Shown here: positions 21,704-31,104 of the stretch, piece after piece
Layout: every line of letters begins with the position of its first letter
How positions within the stretch are numbered: position 1 is the stretch's first letter
Origin: 02-FULL-45-11b sp041663485
GTDB lineage: Bacteria > Patescibacteriota > Patescibacteriia > Buchananbacterales > UBA6539
DNA: 40,572 nucleotides
Assembly: GCA_041663485.1 (NCBI GenBank)
Contig: JBAYMO010000014.1
Span: 1-40,572, forward strand
Reading direction: 5' to 3'
Program-made: the position numbers and the translations under genes
The notes under the pieces: generated by a model
Databases searched by the model: none
What the model was told of the DNA's origin: nothing
Seen by the model: only the letters and a program-made list of their open reading frames with translations

Positions 21704-22600
21704 TTATTCAATTTTTGACCTAATAGCCAAATCAATACCGTAAACCGTATGAGGCATAAATTTTTCCTGAACCGGCAATAATCCTTCTCTAAAAGTTTTC
21801 TCCAGCGGACTACCTTGGGGAAACTTCATTTCTTCGGCTTTTAGTGGTCGAATCGGTCCATTCTTTTCATCAATGACAATATATCCCGCTGGCATTTCAT
21901 CTTCAATCGTAACCTCTGCTTTACGCCACTCAGTCTCTATTTCTTTATGTAATTTATCAATTTCTGCTTGTTCTTCCGGCGTACCCCGATCACCATAGAC
22001 GCCGTCTTTATATCCACAAAAATAATTTTGGAAACCAAACTCTTTGGCTATGTTGTGGCCGATTTGAATCGCCGCCGGCGTTGAAGAAATACCCATGATA
22101 ATTTCTGCGTCACCATTTTTTATATATTCACGCAACAACTCAGCCGCATAACCTTTGTTCCTTTGATCAGGGGCCGTAACATTCAAAGCGACATAGCCCA
22201 ACTTTCTTTCATCAGAAGTGTCAAATTCTTCTACCACCAAAAATGAAACAACTTTCTCGTTATCGGAAACTACAAAAACTCTATCACCAATTGAAATATC
22301 TCCGTCAGCAATATCTTCCAAAGCCTTAGCCACGCTTTCAGGATTATTTCGGTCATAGACTGGCGGATTTTCCCTTGAACCATAGGCCTTCATGGCCAAA
22401 TCACCGAAAGAATCAACCAACTTTTTCATCTCTTCTTCGGTTTGCCACTTATCTTTATCCTTAACCCTAATTTCAAAAGCCTGCATGCCTTTAAACGCTT
22501 CATTATCTTCGGGTAAATCAATAACATCAGCGCTGTCTAGGGTCATTCTTAATAATTCATTAGGACTAGGCTTAATTTCGCTTTCAGGTCTCCTTCTCAT
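21704..22600 (-). CDS. GNAT-like acetyltransferase domain protein
   Basis: 298 residues from ATG 22600 (MRRRPESEIK); a TTG at 22627 would overlap rnc. The middle part holds a GNAT core: VFVVSDNEKVVSFLVVEEF (strand pair), LGYVALNVTAPDQRNKGYAAELLREYI (motif A with QRNKGYA acetyl-CoA loop) and a later IGHNIAKEFGFQNYFCG helix typical of motif B. Substrate unknown. It sits between rnc and pilT in one minus-strand run, probably co-transcribed. Confidence 0.72.
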   Translation of the reverse strand: MRRRPESEIKPSPNELLRMTLDSADVIDLPEDNEAFKGMQAFEIRVKDKDKWQTEEEMKKLVDSFGDLAMKAYGSRENPPVYDRNNPESVAKALEDIADGDISIGDRVFVVSDNEKVVSFLVVEEFDTSDERKLGYVALNVTAPDQRNKGYAAELLREYIKNGDAEIIMGISSTPAAIQIGHNIAKEFGFQNYFCGYKDGVYGDRGTPEEQAEIDKLHKEIETEWRKAEVTIEDEMPAGYIVIDEKNGPIRPLKAEEMKFPQGSPLEKTFREGLLPVQEKFMPHTVYGIDLAIRSKIE

Positions 22601-22617
22601 AAATTTAAAATTATAAA

Positions 22618-23310
22618 TTATTCCCAATCTTTATTTTTTAAAGCTTGAGCGGCGGCGTTGATTTGCGCCTCTTGTTTACTGGAACCAAAACCGGTGGCCA
22701 CCAATTCCTCATCCAAATACACACCAATTTCAAAATTTTTCGCGTGATCCGGACCGCTTTCAGATATAACTTTATAGTTCGGCGTGATACCCATTTTTTC
22801 CTGAGCGATTTCTTGAAATTTACTTTTCGGATCAATATACAAATGCTTGGCCAAAATGTCGGGCAGTTCCGGCAATAAAAACTCGTGAATAAATTGTTTG
22901 GCCGAGTCATAACCTTGATCCAAATAAATCGCGCCGATTAAAGCTTCAAAAGCGTTGGCTAAAATATAACCACGGGCCTTGCTGTTTTTATCTTTGGATT
23001 CGCCCTTACTTAAAAATAAAAATTCTTCGAGATTAATACGCTTAGCAATCACGGAAAGCATGTTGCTGTTAACTAAACTGGCGCGCCAATTTGTCAATTC
23101 ACCTTCCGGATTGGGGTAATTGTTATATAAATAATCCGTTACCACCAGTTCCAAAACTGCGTCGCCCAAAAACTCCAACCGCTCGTTTTGTTCCAGGCCA
23201 AACGTGGGATTCTCGTTCAGATATGAACGATGAACAAAGGCTTGTTTTAACAAATCCTGACTTTTAAAACTAACCTTAATAATCTTTTCGATTTTAGAAA
23301 AATCTTTCAT
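22618..23310 (-). CDS. rnc: Ribonuclease III
   Basis: 230 residues. The catalytic signature NERLEFLGDAVLELVV is at 42-57 and the second acidic site is in ANAFEALIGAIYLDQGY. The C-terminal dsRNA-binding domain (DPKSKFQEIAQEKMG ... GFGSSKQEAQINAAAQALKN) is complete. It cleaves double-stranded RNA in rRNA precursors and regulatory RNAs. It is notable here because several tRNA precursors in this window could form long perfect stems. Confidence 0.97.
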   Translation of the reverse strand: MKDFSKIEKIIKVSFKSQDLLKQAFVHRSYLNENPTFGLEQNERLEFLGDAVLELVVTDYLYNNYPNPEGELTNWRASLVNSNMLSVIAKRINLEEFLFLSKGESKDKNSKARGYILANAFEALIGAIYLDQGYDSAKQFIHEFLLPELPDILAKHLYIDPKSKFQEIAQEKMGITPNYKVISESGPDHAKNFEIGVYLDEELVATGFGSSKQEAQINAAAQALKNKDWE

Positions 23311-23390
23311 GGTTTTACCCCAGGTATAGAAAAATCGAAATGTTAATCAACTTAACATACCGATTTTCTAATACCTAATCAATAATTATG

Positions 23391-23846
23391 TTATTTATCC
23401 AGCTTCTCTTTGATCGGCTTACCCTCGCCCATTTCCACAATTTTTTTATAAATTGTCCCTAAAACTCCATTGACGAATTTGCCGGAAGATTCTCCGCCAA
23501 AAGTTTTAGCCAATTCAATAGCTTCGTTAATCGCCACTTTTTCCGGAATATCCGGATCATATTTCATTTCAAAAATTCCCACCCGCAAAACATTGCGGTC
23601 TACCATGGTAATCTGTTCGATCGGCCATTCGGGCGCGTAGCGAATAATAAGACTGTCAATTTCTTCCTGCTTATCAATTACCCCTTCCACCAAATGCCTG
23701 ATAAAACCTTTGTCATCAAACTGAGGCGCGAACTCTTTTAAATTGCGGCCGATGCTATCTTGCAAACCACTTTTTTCCTTATTATTAAAATCCCATTGAT
23801 AAAGAGTTTGTAAAGCAATGGTGCGAGCTAAGTGGCGATTAGACAT
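23391..23846 (-). CDS. nusB: Transcription antitermination factor NusB
   Basis: 151 residues. RHLARTIALQTLYQWDFN at the N-terminus and APEWPIEQITMVDRNVLRVGIFEM plus VAINEAIELAKTFGGESSGKFVNGVLGTI match NusB. It binds boxA RNA with S10 in rRNA antitermination. Same strand as rnc and rpmF, with short spacers. Confidence 0.96.
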   Translation of the reverse strand: MSNRHLARTIALQTLYQWDFNNKEKSGLQDSIGRNLKEFAPQFDDKGFIRHLVEGVIDKQEEIDSLIIRYAPEWPIEQITMVDRNVLRVGIFEMKYDPDIPEKVAINEAIELAKTFGGESSGKFVNGVLGTIYKKIVEMGEGKPIKEKLDK

Positions 23847-23947
23847 AGAAAGGGATAGCTTGATGCCATTGGCCCGAAACAGACAAATTTAAGGGCTGTC
23901 TTAGAAACCAACGGCAAAAAGCTTGCTTATTTTTTATTAAAAAATTA

Positions 23948-24148
23948 TTATTTTTTAACTTCTTTTTTCTTGGTTTTTAATTTAATTATTTCTTTGCCCT
24001 GGTAAGTGCCGCAAACCTGGCAGACGCGATGAGGCATGGCCGGTTTTTTGCATTTTGGACATTTAATTAAATTAGCCTTTTTTAGGGCAAAGTGGGCACG
24101 ACCTCTTTTACCTTTAGATTGGCTTCTTCTTTTTGGTGGTACTGGCAT
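23948..24148 (-). CDS. rpmF: 50S ribosomal protein L32
   Basis: 66 residues. MPVPPKRRSQSKGKRGRAHFALK is the L32 N-terminus. Two Cys pairs (CPKCKK and CQVCG) form the zinc site, and the basic tail is KTKKKEVKK. It lies between gyrA and nusB on the minus strand. Confidence 0.96.
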   Translation of the reverse strand: MPVPPKRRSQSKGKRGRAHFALKKANLIKCPKCKKPAMPHRVCQVCGTYQGKEIIKLKTKKKEVKK

Positions 24149-24216
24149 AATTTTATTTGATTATTTTTTTAACTTAATTAATTATATTTTACTTAAATCG
24201 AACTCACTTGGCAATT

Positions 24217-26772
24217 TTAGACGAAAGTAACGGACGAAACTTTGTCATTGGGTTCTTTGAATTTCATCAACCTGACACCCTGGGTTGCCCGCCCGGCCAC
24301 ATTGACTGATTTCAGCTGCATACGAATCACTTGGCCGTGAGAAGAAATAATAATCATATCTTCTTCCAGGGCTTTGGAATTGACCACGGTAGCGGCCACA
24401 ATGTTTCCGGTTTTGGAAGTAATTTTGGCCGTTTTAATGCCCGATCCCCCGCGACCCTGAATCTTGTAATTCGATAGACTGCTGCGCTTGCCGAAACCGT
24501 GAGCCATGACGGTTAATAATTGGCCAACACTGGAAAGCGCTGATGCGACAATATCCAAACTAACCACGGAATCTCCGCCTTTCAGGCGAATCGCTCGTAC
24601 GCCGGAAGCCCCGCGACCCATTGGCCGAACCTGGCTTTCTTTAAATCTGATGGCCTGGCCGGCGGAAGTGGTAATAATTATTTCATCTTTGCCATTCGAC
24701 GGTTTGATCCATCTTAGTTCATCATTCTTTTTCAGTTTAATGGCGATTAAACCCGAGCGACGAATATTGTCAAAATCGGTAATGTTTACTTTTTTGATAT
24801 TACCGTGGCTGGTTACCATAACCAAAAATTTATAATCACCCAGTTCTGTCAGCGGCAAAGCGGCGGAAACTTTTTCATCGGGCGACAATTGCAAAAAATT
24901 AACAATAGCTTGCCCTTTGGCGGTTCTGGAGCCCTTGGGAATGTCATAAGCCTTCAATTGAAAAACCCGACCCTTGCTGGTGAAAAACAAAATATCACAA
25001 TGCGTGGTCGTAGTAAAGAAATGTTCCACCTGATCTTCTTCTTTGGTCGTTAAACCCACAACACCTTTGCCGCCACGGCTTTGAGTTTTAAAGGTTTCCG
25101 GCGGTAAACGCTTGATGTAGCCGTCCTTGGTCATAGTAACAATGGTTTCTTCGTCCGGAATCAAATCTTCGGCGGTAAAATCTTTAATGCCATGCGAAAC
25201 AATTTGCGTGCGGCGTTCGTTACCGAATTTATCTCTTAATTCAATTAATTCTTTTTTGATAATATTTAAAATTTTAGCCGCTGATTTCAATATCGATTCC
25301 AATTCTTTAATCAAGTCCATTTTTTCTTTTAACTCTTGCTCAATCTTTAGTCTTTCCAAATTGGCCAACTGCTGCAAGCGCATCTCTAAAATCGCAATCG
25401 CCTGGCGTTCCGAAAGTTTGAAGCGCTTGATTAAATTAATTTTGGCGACTTCTTTGTCTTTTGACTGTTTAATGGTTTTAATTACTTCATCAATTTTGGC
25501 CAAAGCCATTTTTAAACCCTGCAAAATATGCGCGCGATCTTGCGCCTTGGCTAAATCGTATTCCGTTCGGGCGCGCACTACCGCCTGGCGATGTTTGATA
25601 TGTTCTTCCAAAATCATCTTCAAAGTCAAAACTCTGGGCTGAATGCCATCAACGAGCGCCAACATATTGGAATGAAAAGTCGTCTGCAAGTCCGTCATTT
25701 TAAACAAACTGTTTAAAATCTTTTTGGGGTAAGCGTCTTTTTTTAGTTCAATTACCACGCGCACGCCTTCTTTGTTGGATTCGTCGCGCAGGTCCTTAAT
25801 GCCCTCAATTTTTTTATCACGCACTAACTCCGCGATTTTTTCCACGACCGAAGCCTTGTTTACCTGATACGGAACTTCGGTAACAATAATTTTGAAAGTA
25901 TCATTTTTACCTTCGACAATTTCGGCTTTGGCCCTGACAACCACGCCGCCCTTGCCGGTCGCGTAAGTTTGTTTAATGTCGTTGATATTATAAATTATGC
26001 CGCCGGTCGGAAAATCCGGACCTTTGACAAAATTGGTTAAATCATCAACGGTCGCGTTTGGATGCTCAATTAAATGCACCGTGGCGTCAATGACTTCGTT
26101 TAGATTATGGGGCGCGATATTAGTGGCCATGCCTACCGCGATACCGACCGTGCCATTAATCAAAAGGTTAGGCAGCTTAGCCGGTAAAACCGTAGGTTCC
26201 TTATGCGTGCCATCATAATTGGGAATAAAAGGCACGGTATTTTTTTCAATATCCGAAAGCAATTCTTCGGAAATACCCGCCAATTTAGCTTCAGTGTATC
26301 TCATAGCCGCCGCGGAGTCGCCGTCCATAGAACCAAAGTTACCTTGACCCTTAACTAAGGGATAACGTAAAGAAAAATCCTGGGCCATCCTGACCATTGA
26401 TTCATAAACCGCCGCATCACCATGCGGATGGTATTTACCTAACACCTCGCCGACGACAGTCGCCGATTTTCGAAACTTAGCACTGGGTCTTAAACCGATA
26501 TTCCACATGGCATAAAGAATGCGGCGATGGACCGGTTTTAAACCATCTCGCACATCAGGCAAAGCCCGAGAAATAATAACCGACATGGCATAATCCAGAT
26601 AAGCTTCCTGCATTTCATCCACAATCGGCCGGTTGACGAGTTTGCCGATACCCTCGCGTAATTCCGCGGTTTGAAAAATATCCGACTGCTTGGGATTAAT
26701 CGTTTCCGGCTGAGCCGCCGGATCATTTTTCTTTTTATCAATTTTTTTTAAAAACTTTTTTGCCTTGGCCAT
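24217..26772 (-). CDS. gyrA: DNA gyrase subunit A
   Basis: 851 residues. The breakage-reunion domain has YAMSVIISRALPDVRDGLKPVHRRILYAM and the active-site Tyr at about 159 in AAMRYTEAKL. A C-terminal beta-pinwheel carries a GyrA-box-like QSRGGKGVVGL, which supports GyrA over ParC. The N-terminus is extended by about 35 Lys-rich residues. With GyrB it introduces negative supercoils. It starts 2 bases after the stop of the upstream membrane-protein gene, so is probably co-transcribed with it. Confidence 0.97.
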   Translation of the reverse strand: MAKAKKFLKKIDKKKNDPAAQPETINPKQSDIFQTAELREGIGKLVNRPIVDEMQEAYLDYAMSVIISRALPDVRDGLKPVHRRILYAMWNIGLRPSAKFRKSATVVGEVLGKYHPHGDAAVYESMVRMAQDFSLRYPLVKGQGNFGSMDGDSAAAMRYTEAKLAGISEELLSDIEKNTVPFIPNYDGTHKEPTVLPAKLPNLLINGTVGIAVGMATNIAPHNLNEVIDATVHLIEHPNATVDDLTNFVKGPDFPTGGIIYNINDIKQTYATGKGGVVVRAKAEIVEGKNDTFKIIVTEVPYQVNKASVVEKIAELVRDKKIEGIKDLRDESNKEGVRVVIELKKDAYPKKILNSLFKMTDLQTTFHSNMLALVDGIQPRVLTLKMILEEHIKHRQAVVRARTEYDLAKAQDRAHILQGLKMALAKIDEVIKTIKQSKDKEVAKINLIKRFKLSERQAIAILEMRLQQLANLERLKIEQELKEKMDLIKELESILKSAAKILNIIKKELIELRDKFGNERRTQIVSHGIKDFTAEDLIPDEETIVTMTKDGYIKRLPPETFKTQSRGGKGVVGLTTKEEDQVEHFFTTTTHCDILFFTSKGRVFQLKAYDIPKGSRTAKGQAIVNFLQLSPDEKVSAALPLTELGDYKFLVMVTSHGNIKKVNITDFDNIRRSGLIAIKLKKNDELRWIKPSNGKDEIIITTSAGQAIRFKESQVRPMGRGASGVRAIRLKGGDSVVSLDIVASALSSVGQLLTVMAHGFGKRSSLSNYKIQGRGGSGIKTAKITSKTGNIVAATVVNSKALEEDMIIISSHGQVIRMQLKSVNVAGRATQGVRLMKFKEPNDKVSSVTFV

Positions 26773-26774
26773 AT

Positions 26775-27427
26775 TTACAAATTATTTTCAATAGATTTAA
26801 TCGTATTAGACATTAATTGAGTGGTAGTGCTTTCCTGGTAATCGAACGCGGCCAAAAATATTTCATCCTTTTGCCAGACATTAACCAGGTATCGCATGTT
26901 CATCAAATTATTATAAGAAGAAAACTTTTTAATTTTATAAACGGCCGTGCTGGTGCCAATCGGTTGGAAGATAACCACGTCTTCGGTGGATGATGGCGGA
27001 ATCAAAGGCAACAAAATTATCGGATATTTAATTGTGAAGCCAAAATCGTCGTTAGTATAACTCGCCCAATTCTGAGTTTGTTGTTCAACAATTTTTTCCT
27101 TCAAATCATTCAGCTGATTGGTGGTGGTACTGACACCTTCGGTTTTTTCCAACTGTTTTATTTTTGATTGCAAGCCGGATAAATTATTTTTTAAATCGGC
27201 CACCAAGCTGCCAATCTCGGTTTTAACTCCGTCAATTTCTTCTGGCTGTCCGGACATTAAACTATTTTTTAGCAAAGAATCCTTTAGTGATAGCGACCAG
27301 AAACCAACAATAATTATCATAATCAGTCCGATGGAAATCAAAGAATCATTTTTCTAGTTTCTACCGGCAGTTGCTGGACATCAAATTTTTCTTTTGCTTG
27401 ATCGCGCTCGTTCTCTGTTTCCGGCAT
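26775..27427 (-). pseudogene. Single-pass membrane coiled-coil protein with probable frameshift
   Basis: The uninterrupted frame is 26775-27341, opening at a TTG inside a TM helix (LISIGLIMIIIVGFWSL). Upstream, an ATG at 27427 gives MPETENERDQAKEKFD... and runs to ...TRKMIL-stop. This ATG is only 3 bases past the stop of the MBL gene, as expected in an operon. Adding one A to the five-A run at 27349-27353 fuses the two frames into ...VETRKNDSLISIGLIM..., giving a sensible N-terminal cytoplasmic tail plus TM. The rest is a coiled coil (DLKNNLSGLQSKIKQLEKTEG) and a C-terminal globular part (WASYTNDDFGFTIKYP). Function unknown. A sequencing error or transcriptional slippage would also explain it. 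Confidence 0.65.
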
Positions 27428-27430
27428 AAA

Positions 27431-28084
27431 TTATGGTTCCAAAACGATTATTTGCAAATTATCCTGGGGCAAATCTTTTTTGGTAATTTTATATTTATTA
27501 ATTTTTTCCTTGGGACAGACCCCGATTTCTTTGCAAAAGGCGTTCAAGTCATCAAGCTTGGTTTTAGTTTTTAAACCAGGCAGACTATAATGCATCGGGA
27601 TTACGATTCTCGGTTCAAGCTGGCTGATGACTTCAGTCGCTTTTTTGGCATCAATGGTTGAACCGCCGCCGACCGGAATAAATAAAATATCAACTCCCTC
27701 AAGTTTTTCCAATTGATGATCAGTCAAACTGTGACCCAAATCTCCCAAGTGAGCCAAACTGATGCCGTCAATGTCATAACGATAAATAATATTCTCACCC
27801 TGCTCGCTGCCTTCTTTGTCGTCATGAAAAGCAGCCATTCCCTGAATAAAGATACCTTTGACTTCGTACTCACCGGGGCTGGTGATAACAAATGGATCGT
27901 CATCGCCAATCCCTTTAATTGAGTCGACATTATTATGATCGGAATGATCATGGCTGACTGTAACCACGTCGGCTGAAAGCCGAGGCAGTTTTAAACCGAA
28001 AGAATTATCAAAGGGGTCAATGACTAAAACACTTTTATCACCCTCAATTTTAAAAAATGATTGTCCGTACCAATAAATGTTCAT
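27431..28084 (-). CDS. MBL-fold metal-dependent hydrolase (UlaG-like)
   Basis: 217 residues. The metal-binding motif HDHSDH (45-50) follows the first beta-sheet, with further ligands in VITSPGEYEV, LAHLGDLG and IPMHYS. The small size without an extra domain and the MNIYWYGQSFFKIEG start fit the UlaG/YtkL-like group of MBL hydrolases. Substrate unknown. It heads a minus-strand run leading to the frameshifted membrane protein and gyrA. Start ATG 28084, no SD. Confidence 0.85.
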   Translation of the reverse strand: MNIYWYGQSFFKIEGDKSVLVIDPFDNSFGLKLPRLSADVVTVSHDHSDHNNVDSIKGIGDDDPFVITSPGEYEVKGIFIQGMAAFHDDKEGSEQGENIIYRYDIDGISLAHLGDLGHSLTDHQLEKLEGVDILFIPVGGGSTIDAKKATEVISQLEPRIVIPMHYSLPGLKTKTKLDDLNAFCKEIGVCPKEKINKYKITKKDLPQDNLQIIVLEP

Positions 28085-28239
28085 AAAATTTTTGGAAATT
28101 AAAAATGGTGGCTAAATACCACTCTTATTTTAGCAAAAAAACTCATTTATGGCAAGTGATTTCGGAAAAAAATTGTTCAAAAAAAATGGCTAATCTAAGC
28201 CATATTATTAAACAAATTTTTTCCAACCAACTCAAATAA

Positions 28240-28767
28240 TCAATCAATAATCATGTCCGGCGGAGTAACCACAATTGGAGTAGCGGGTTTTACCTGACTA
28301 TTAAATAATTTGCTTCTTTTTTCTTTTTCCTCCGCCACTTTGGCCGCTCTGAGTTTATTTTCATATTCCACTTTTTCCGCTACAGAAGAAAAAGATCTTT
28401 TGGGATATTTGATAAAATCATTTTCTAATTCCTCCCGCTGCAGTTGTTCGGACACGTCCATAGCCAAAAAACCCCGCAAGTGCCCTTGTTTAATTCCTTC
28501 TTTAATCTCAAGCTGGCGACGTTCTCCTCTGGCTGCCTGGTTATAGAGATCGGAAGCGGACTTTAACTTTGATAGCTGACCCTGGTCTTGCAAGGTTTTG
28601 ACCGCTTTTAAAGCCTCGGCTCGGGTAACATTTTTCTTAGATAAAATGCCGCTTAAACCAGCCTGTTTCAAGGCCTTGGTTTGAGCCGAAGAAATATAAC
28701 CTTGGCGGCCGGCTAAAGTTTTTTTAAAACTATCGCGAGAAATTTTACTGGGCAAGGGAGTTGACAT
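28240..28767 (-). CDS. Uncharacterised basic helical protein
   Basis: 175 residues, family not recognised. Lys/Arg/Ala-rich helices dominate (RAEALKAVKTLQDQGQLSKLKSASDLYNQAARGERRQLEIKEGIKQ; EYENKLRAAKVAEEKEKRSKLF), and the C-terminal tail is Pro/Val-rich (PATPIVVTPPDMIID). No signal or TM. It may bind nucleic acid (inference from charge only). Monocistronic on the minus strand. Confidence 0.62.
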   Translation of the reverse strand: MSTPLPSKISRDSFKKTLAGRQGYISSAQTKALKQAGLSGILSKKNVTRAEALKAVKTLQDQGQLSKLKSASDLYNQAARGERRQLEIKEGIKQGHLRGFLAMDVSEQLQREELENDFIKYPKRSFSSVAEKVEYENKLRAAKVAEEKEKRSKLFNSQVKPATPIVVTPPDMIID

Positions 28768-28803
28768 GTTATTATTTTAACATTTTTTTGTAGTTTAGAA
28801 TAA

Positions 28804-28838
28804 TAAAAAAAGTTGTCGGCTAAAAGCTTGCCCACAAC
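28804..28838 (-). terminator. Intrinsic terminator of the 221-aa gene
   Basis: Minus strand: gttgtgggcaagcttttagccgacaac then seven T's. Confidence 0.7.
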
Positions 28839-28864
28839 CCGCTATAATTCCTCCAAAAAAAGAT

Positions 28865-29530
28865 CTATACCCGCTTCAAGCAAGAAGCAGTTCCGACTCC
28901 CTGTTGGGACAAATTGATGGGGCTGGCCACCAAATTCGGCCCACCTAGATTGGCCATTACATGCAAAATCCTGTCACCCCGGTATCTTGACCCAATAGCA
29001 TAGATACCATGATACCGCAAGGTATCCGTGTGAACACCTATGGCAATCGCCTCTGAAACCACGGCGCAAAGGCGACCTTGCCGAGCAAGCTCTTCTTTCT
29101 CGTCAAAGGGCGTAGTTTCATGGACAGCGAATTGATCGCCTTTTTCAACATCAATGGCCCACCAAGCTACTTCGGACATTTGAACTTGATCGCTGATTTG
29201 GTCATCTTTCAACGAACTGACGCCGTTAAATGACCGGAATCGAACCATTTGCATCTGAACTGACGCACGCATACTCCTTAAGTCTATGGCCGGCAACAAT
29301 GGCAAATGATTTTGAGGTAAACTACTATTGGCGATCTCTTGAACTGCCTGATCTTTTTTGTCTTGAAGCCGCTCCATAATATCCGTCATCGTCGTCATTT
29401 GCATCTGCTTACTGGCCAAGACAAAACCAGCCAACCAATTGTTAACATCCAAAAGCTGCCTATCGGCCAAATCAAGCAGCTCCCAACTGGCCCAATGTTT
29501 GGACTCTACTGCCGCATTCTCTGCATTCAT
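28865..29530 (-). CDS. Uncharacterised soluble protein (221 aa)
   Basis: I do not assign a family. The N-terminal 70 residues are helical (WELLDLADRQLLDVNNWLAGFVLASKQMQMTTMTDIMERLQDKKDQAVQEI). The C-terminal half is a compact alpha/beta domain rich in small residues (RLCAVVSEAIAIGVHTDTL, YAIGSRYRGDRILHVMANLGGPNLVASP). An SD-like agagaagga precedes the ATG at 29530. The gene has its own promoter (29612-29640) and terminator, and its codon choice looks less AT-biased than neighbouring housekeeping genes. Confidence 0.7.
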   Translation of the reverse strand: MNAENAAVESKHWASWELLDLADRQLLDVNNWLAGFVLASKQMQMTTMTDIMERLQDKKDQAVQEIANSSLPQNHLPLLPAIDLRSMRASVQMQMVRFRSFNGVSSLKDDQISDQVQMSEVAWWAIDVEKGDQFAVHETTPFDEKEELARQGRLCAVVSEAIAIGVHTDTLRYHGIYAIGSRYRGDRILHVMANLGGPNLVASPINLSQQGVGTASCLKRV

Positions 29531-29611
29531 AATTATATTCCTTCTCTTGAGTTCAACTAAATGACGCCCACGCGCTTCGTGGCTAAGCTGTCGCAGAATC
29601 GCAACCCCTAA

Positions 29612-29640
29612 ATATAAACATATTAGATAAATTCAGTCAA
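29612..29640 (-). promoter_or_regulatory. Promoter for the 221-aa gene
   Basis: Minus strand: TTGACT (29640-29635), 17-bp spacer, TTATAT (29617-29612). Confidence 0.7.
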
Positions 29641-29725
29641 TCTGGCTAAAAATACTTCAGATAAAAAACGACGTGTTTAATATGACCGGCACTTGATTTG
29701 AGCCAAAAGACACTTTGGCTTCCCC

Positions 29726-29754
29726 TTGATTTATTTTTATTTATATGGTAGTAT
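29726..29754 (+). promoter_or_regulatory. Promoter for the S1-domain gene
   Basis: TTGATT at 29726-29731, 17-bp spacer, TAGTAT at 29749-29754. Divergent from the promoter at 29612-29640. The leader then contains a hairpin catcgc-gctt-ggcgatg (29776-29792) before the start codon at 29837. Confidence 0.65.
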
Positions 29755-29836
29755 CAAAGCACTTTAATTAACACTCATCGCGCTTGGCGATGGGGCTTTA
29801 CGGGGACCACCTCGCAAGGCTAAGCACATTTTTTTT

Positions 29837-31033
29837 ATGCCAAAAAAGAAAATTGCTATAAAACCAGTTGTGGCGCCGGCTAATGAACAGGCATCTCAGC
29901 TAAAAAAATTACTGGCCGAAGGCGATTATATTAAAGTGCCTAAAGTTGGTGATATTGTTAAGGGTAATATCATTGATATTTCCCGCTCAGAAATTCGCAT
30001 CGAAATTGATGGCTTGACCACCGGCATTGTTCGGGGTCGAGAGTTTTTGGATGAATCAAGCGATTATGGTGAATTCAATATCGGTGACGAAGTGGAAGCC
30101 ACGGTCATGGAATTGGAAAACGAAAATGGTGAAATGGAGTTATCATTCCGTTCCGCCGGCCACCAAAAGGCCTGGGACAATTTGACTGATTTAAGAGACA
30201 AAGGTGAAATTGTCAAAGCGACCATTACCGATGCCAATCGCGGCGGCTTGATGATCAAAGTTGGAAAAATTTCCGGATTTTTACCGGTCTCCCAATTAAT
30301 GCCCGAACATTATCCGCGCGTACCCGGCGGCGATAAGAACAAAATCTTAGAAAGACTAAAAAGCTATACCGGCAAAGATTTTGATGTTAAGATTATTGAC
30401 GTCAACGAAACCGAGGATAAATTAATTGTTTCCGAAAAAGCTAGCTGGGAAGAAAAACAAAAGGACGTTATCGCCAGCTTTAAAGTAGGTGATGTGGTGG
30501 AAGGTAAAGTAACCGCGGTTACCGACTTTGGCGTTTTTGTGGAATTTGGCGAAGAAAAATTGGAAGGCTTAGTGCACATTTCCGAATTGGCTTGGCAAAG
30601 AATTGATAATCCATCTGATTTTGTCGCCGTGGGCGATATCATTAAAGCCGAAATTATCAATATCGAGAATTCCAAAATCTTTTTGTCCATGAAAAAATTA
30701 AAAGATGACCCATGGAAAAATGTGGCGGAAAAGTATCAAATCGGCCAAGTCGTCAAAGGTAAAATTCTCAAAATCAATCCTTTCGGATTATTTGTGGAAT
30801 TGGATCGCGACATTCACGGCTTAGCTCATATCTCCGAAATTTCCGACAAACCGGTGGCTGATGTTTCTGAAGTGGCCAAAATTGGCGATGTTAAAGAATT
30901 CCGAGTGCTTTCTATTGAACCAAATCAACATCGCTTGGGTTTAAGCTTAAGAACCAAGGAACCGAAAGCCGCCAAACCAGCCGAGAACACTGAAGAAAAA
31001 GAAGCGGCCAAAACCGAAGAAAAAGCCGAATAA
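29837..31033 (+). CDS. rpsA: S1 RNA-binding domain protein (30S ribosomal protein S1-like)
   Basis: 398 residues with four S1 domains, each opening with a VGDIVKGNI-type strand: about 37-105 (VPKVGDIVKGNIIDISR), 122-192, 208-277 (FKVGDVVEGKVTAVTDFGVFVEFGEEKLEGLVHISEL) and 294-363 (YQIGQVVKGKILKINPFGLFVEL). An Ala/Lys/Glu tail follows. Gram-negative S1 has six domains; four is common in other phyla. It probably helps SD-less mRNAs bind the ribosome, fitting the SD-poor genes here (inference). Own promoter; no SD. Confidence 0.9.
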   Translation: MPKKKIAIKPVVAPANEQASQLKKLLAEGDYIKVPKVGDIVKGNIIDISRSEIRIEIDGLTTGIVRGREFLDESSDYGEFNIGDEVEATVMELENENGEMELSFRSAGHQKAWDNLTDLRDKGEIVKATITDANRGGLMIKVGKISGFLPVSQLMPEHYPRVPGGDKNKILERLKSYTGKDFDVKIIDVNETEDKLIVSEKASWEEKQKDVIASFKVGDVVEGKVTAVTDFGVFVEFGEEKLEGLVHISELAWQRIDNPSDFVAVGDIIKAEIINIENSKIFLSMKKLKDDPWKNVAEKYQIGQVVKGKILKINPFGLFVELDRDIHGLAHISEISDKPVADVSEVAKIGDVKEFRVLSIEPNQHRLGLSLRTKEPKAAKPAENTEEKEAAKTEEKAE

Positions 31034-31039
31034 AAATAC

Positions 31040-31068
31040 TTGAAATATCTCGCTAAAACAGGTATACT
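31040..31068 (+). promoter_or_regulatory. Promoter for ftsH
   Basis: TTGAAA at 31040-31045, 17-bp spacer, TATACT at 31063-31068. It overlaps the left arm and loop of the hairpin at 31053-31096. Confidence 0.75.
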
Positions 31069-31096
31069 ATAAACTAAGTTACCTGTTTTAGTTTTA
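31053..31096 (+). terminator. Terminator of the S1 gene overlapping the ftsH promoter
   Basis: ctaaaacaggt (31053-31063) pairs perfectly with acctgttttag (31081-31091), followed by ttttaat. The ftsH -10 box lies in its loop. Confidence 0.75.
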
Positions 31097-31104
31097 ATAA
31101 ATTT

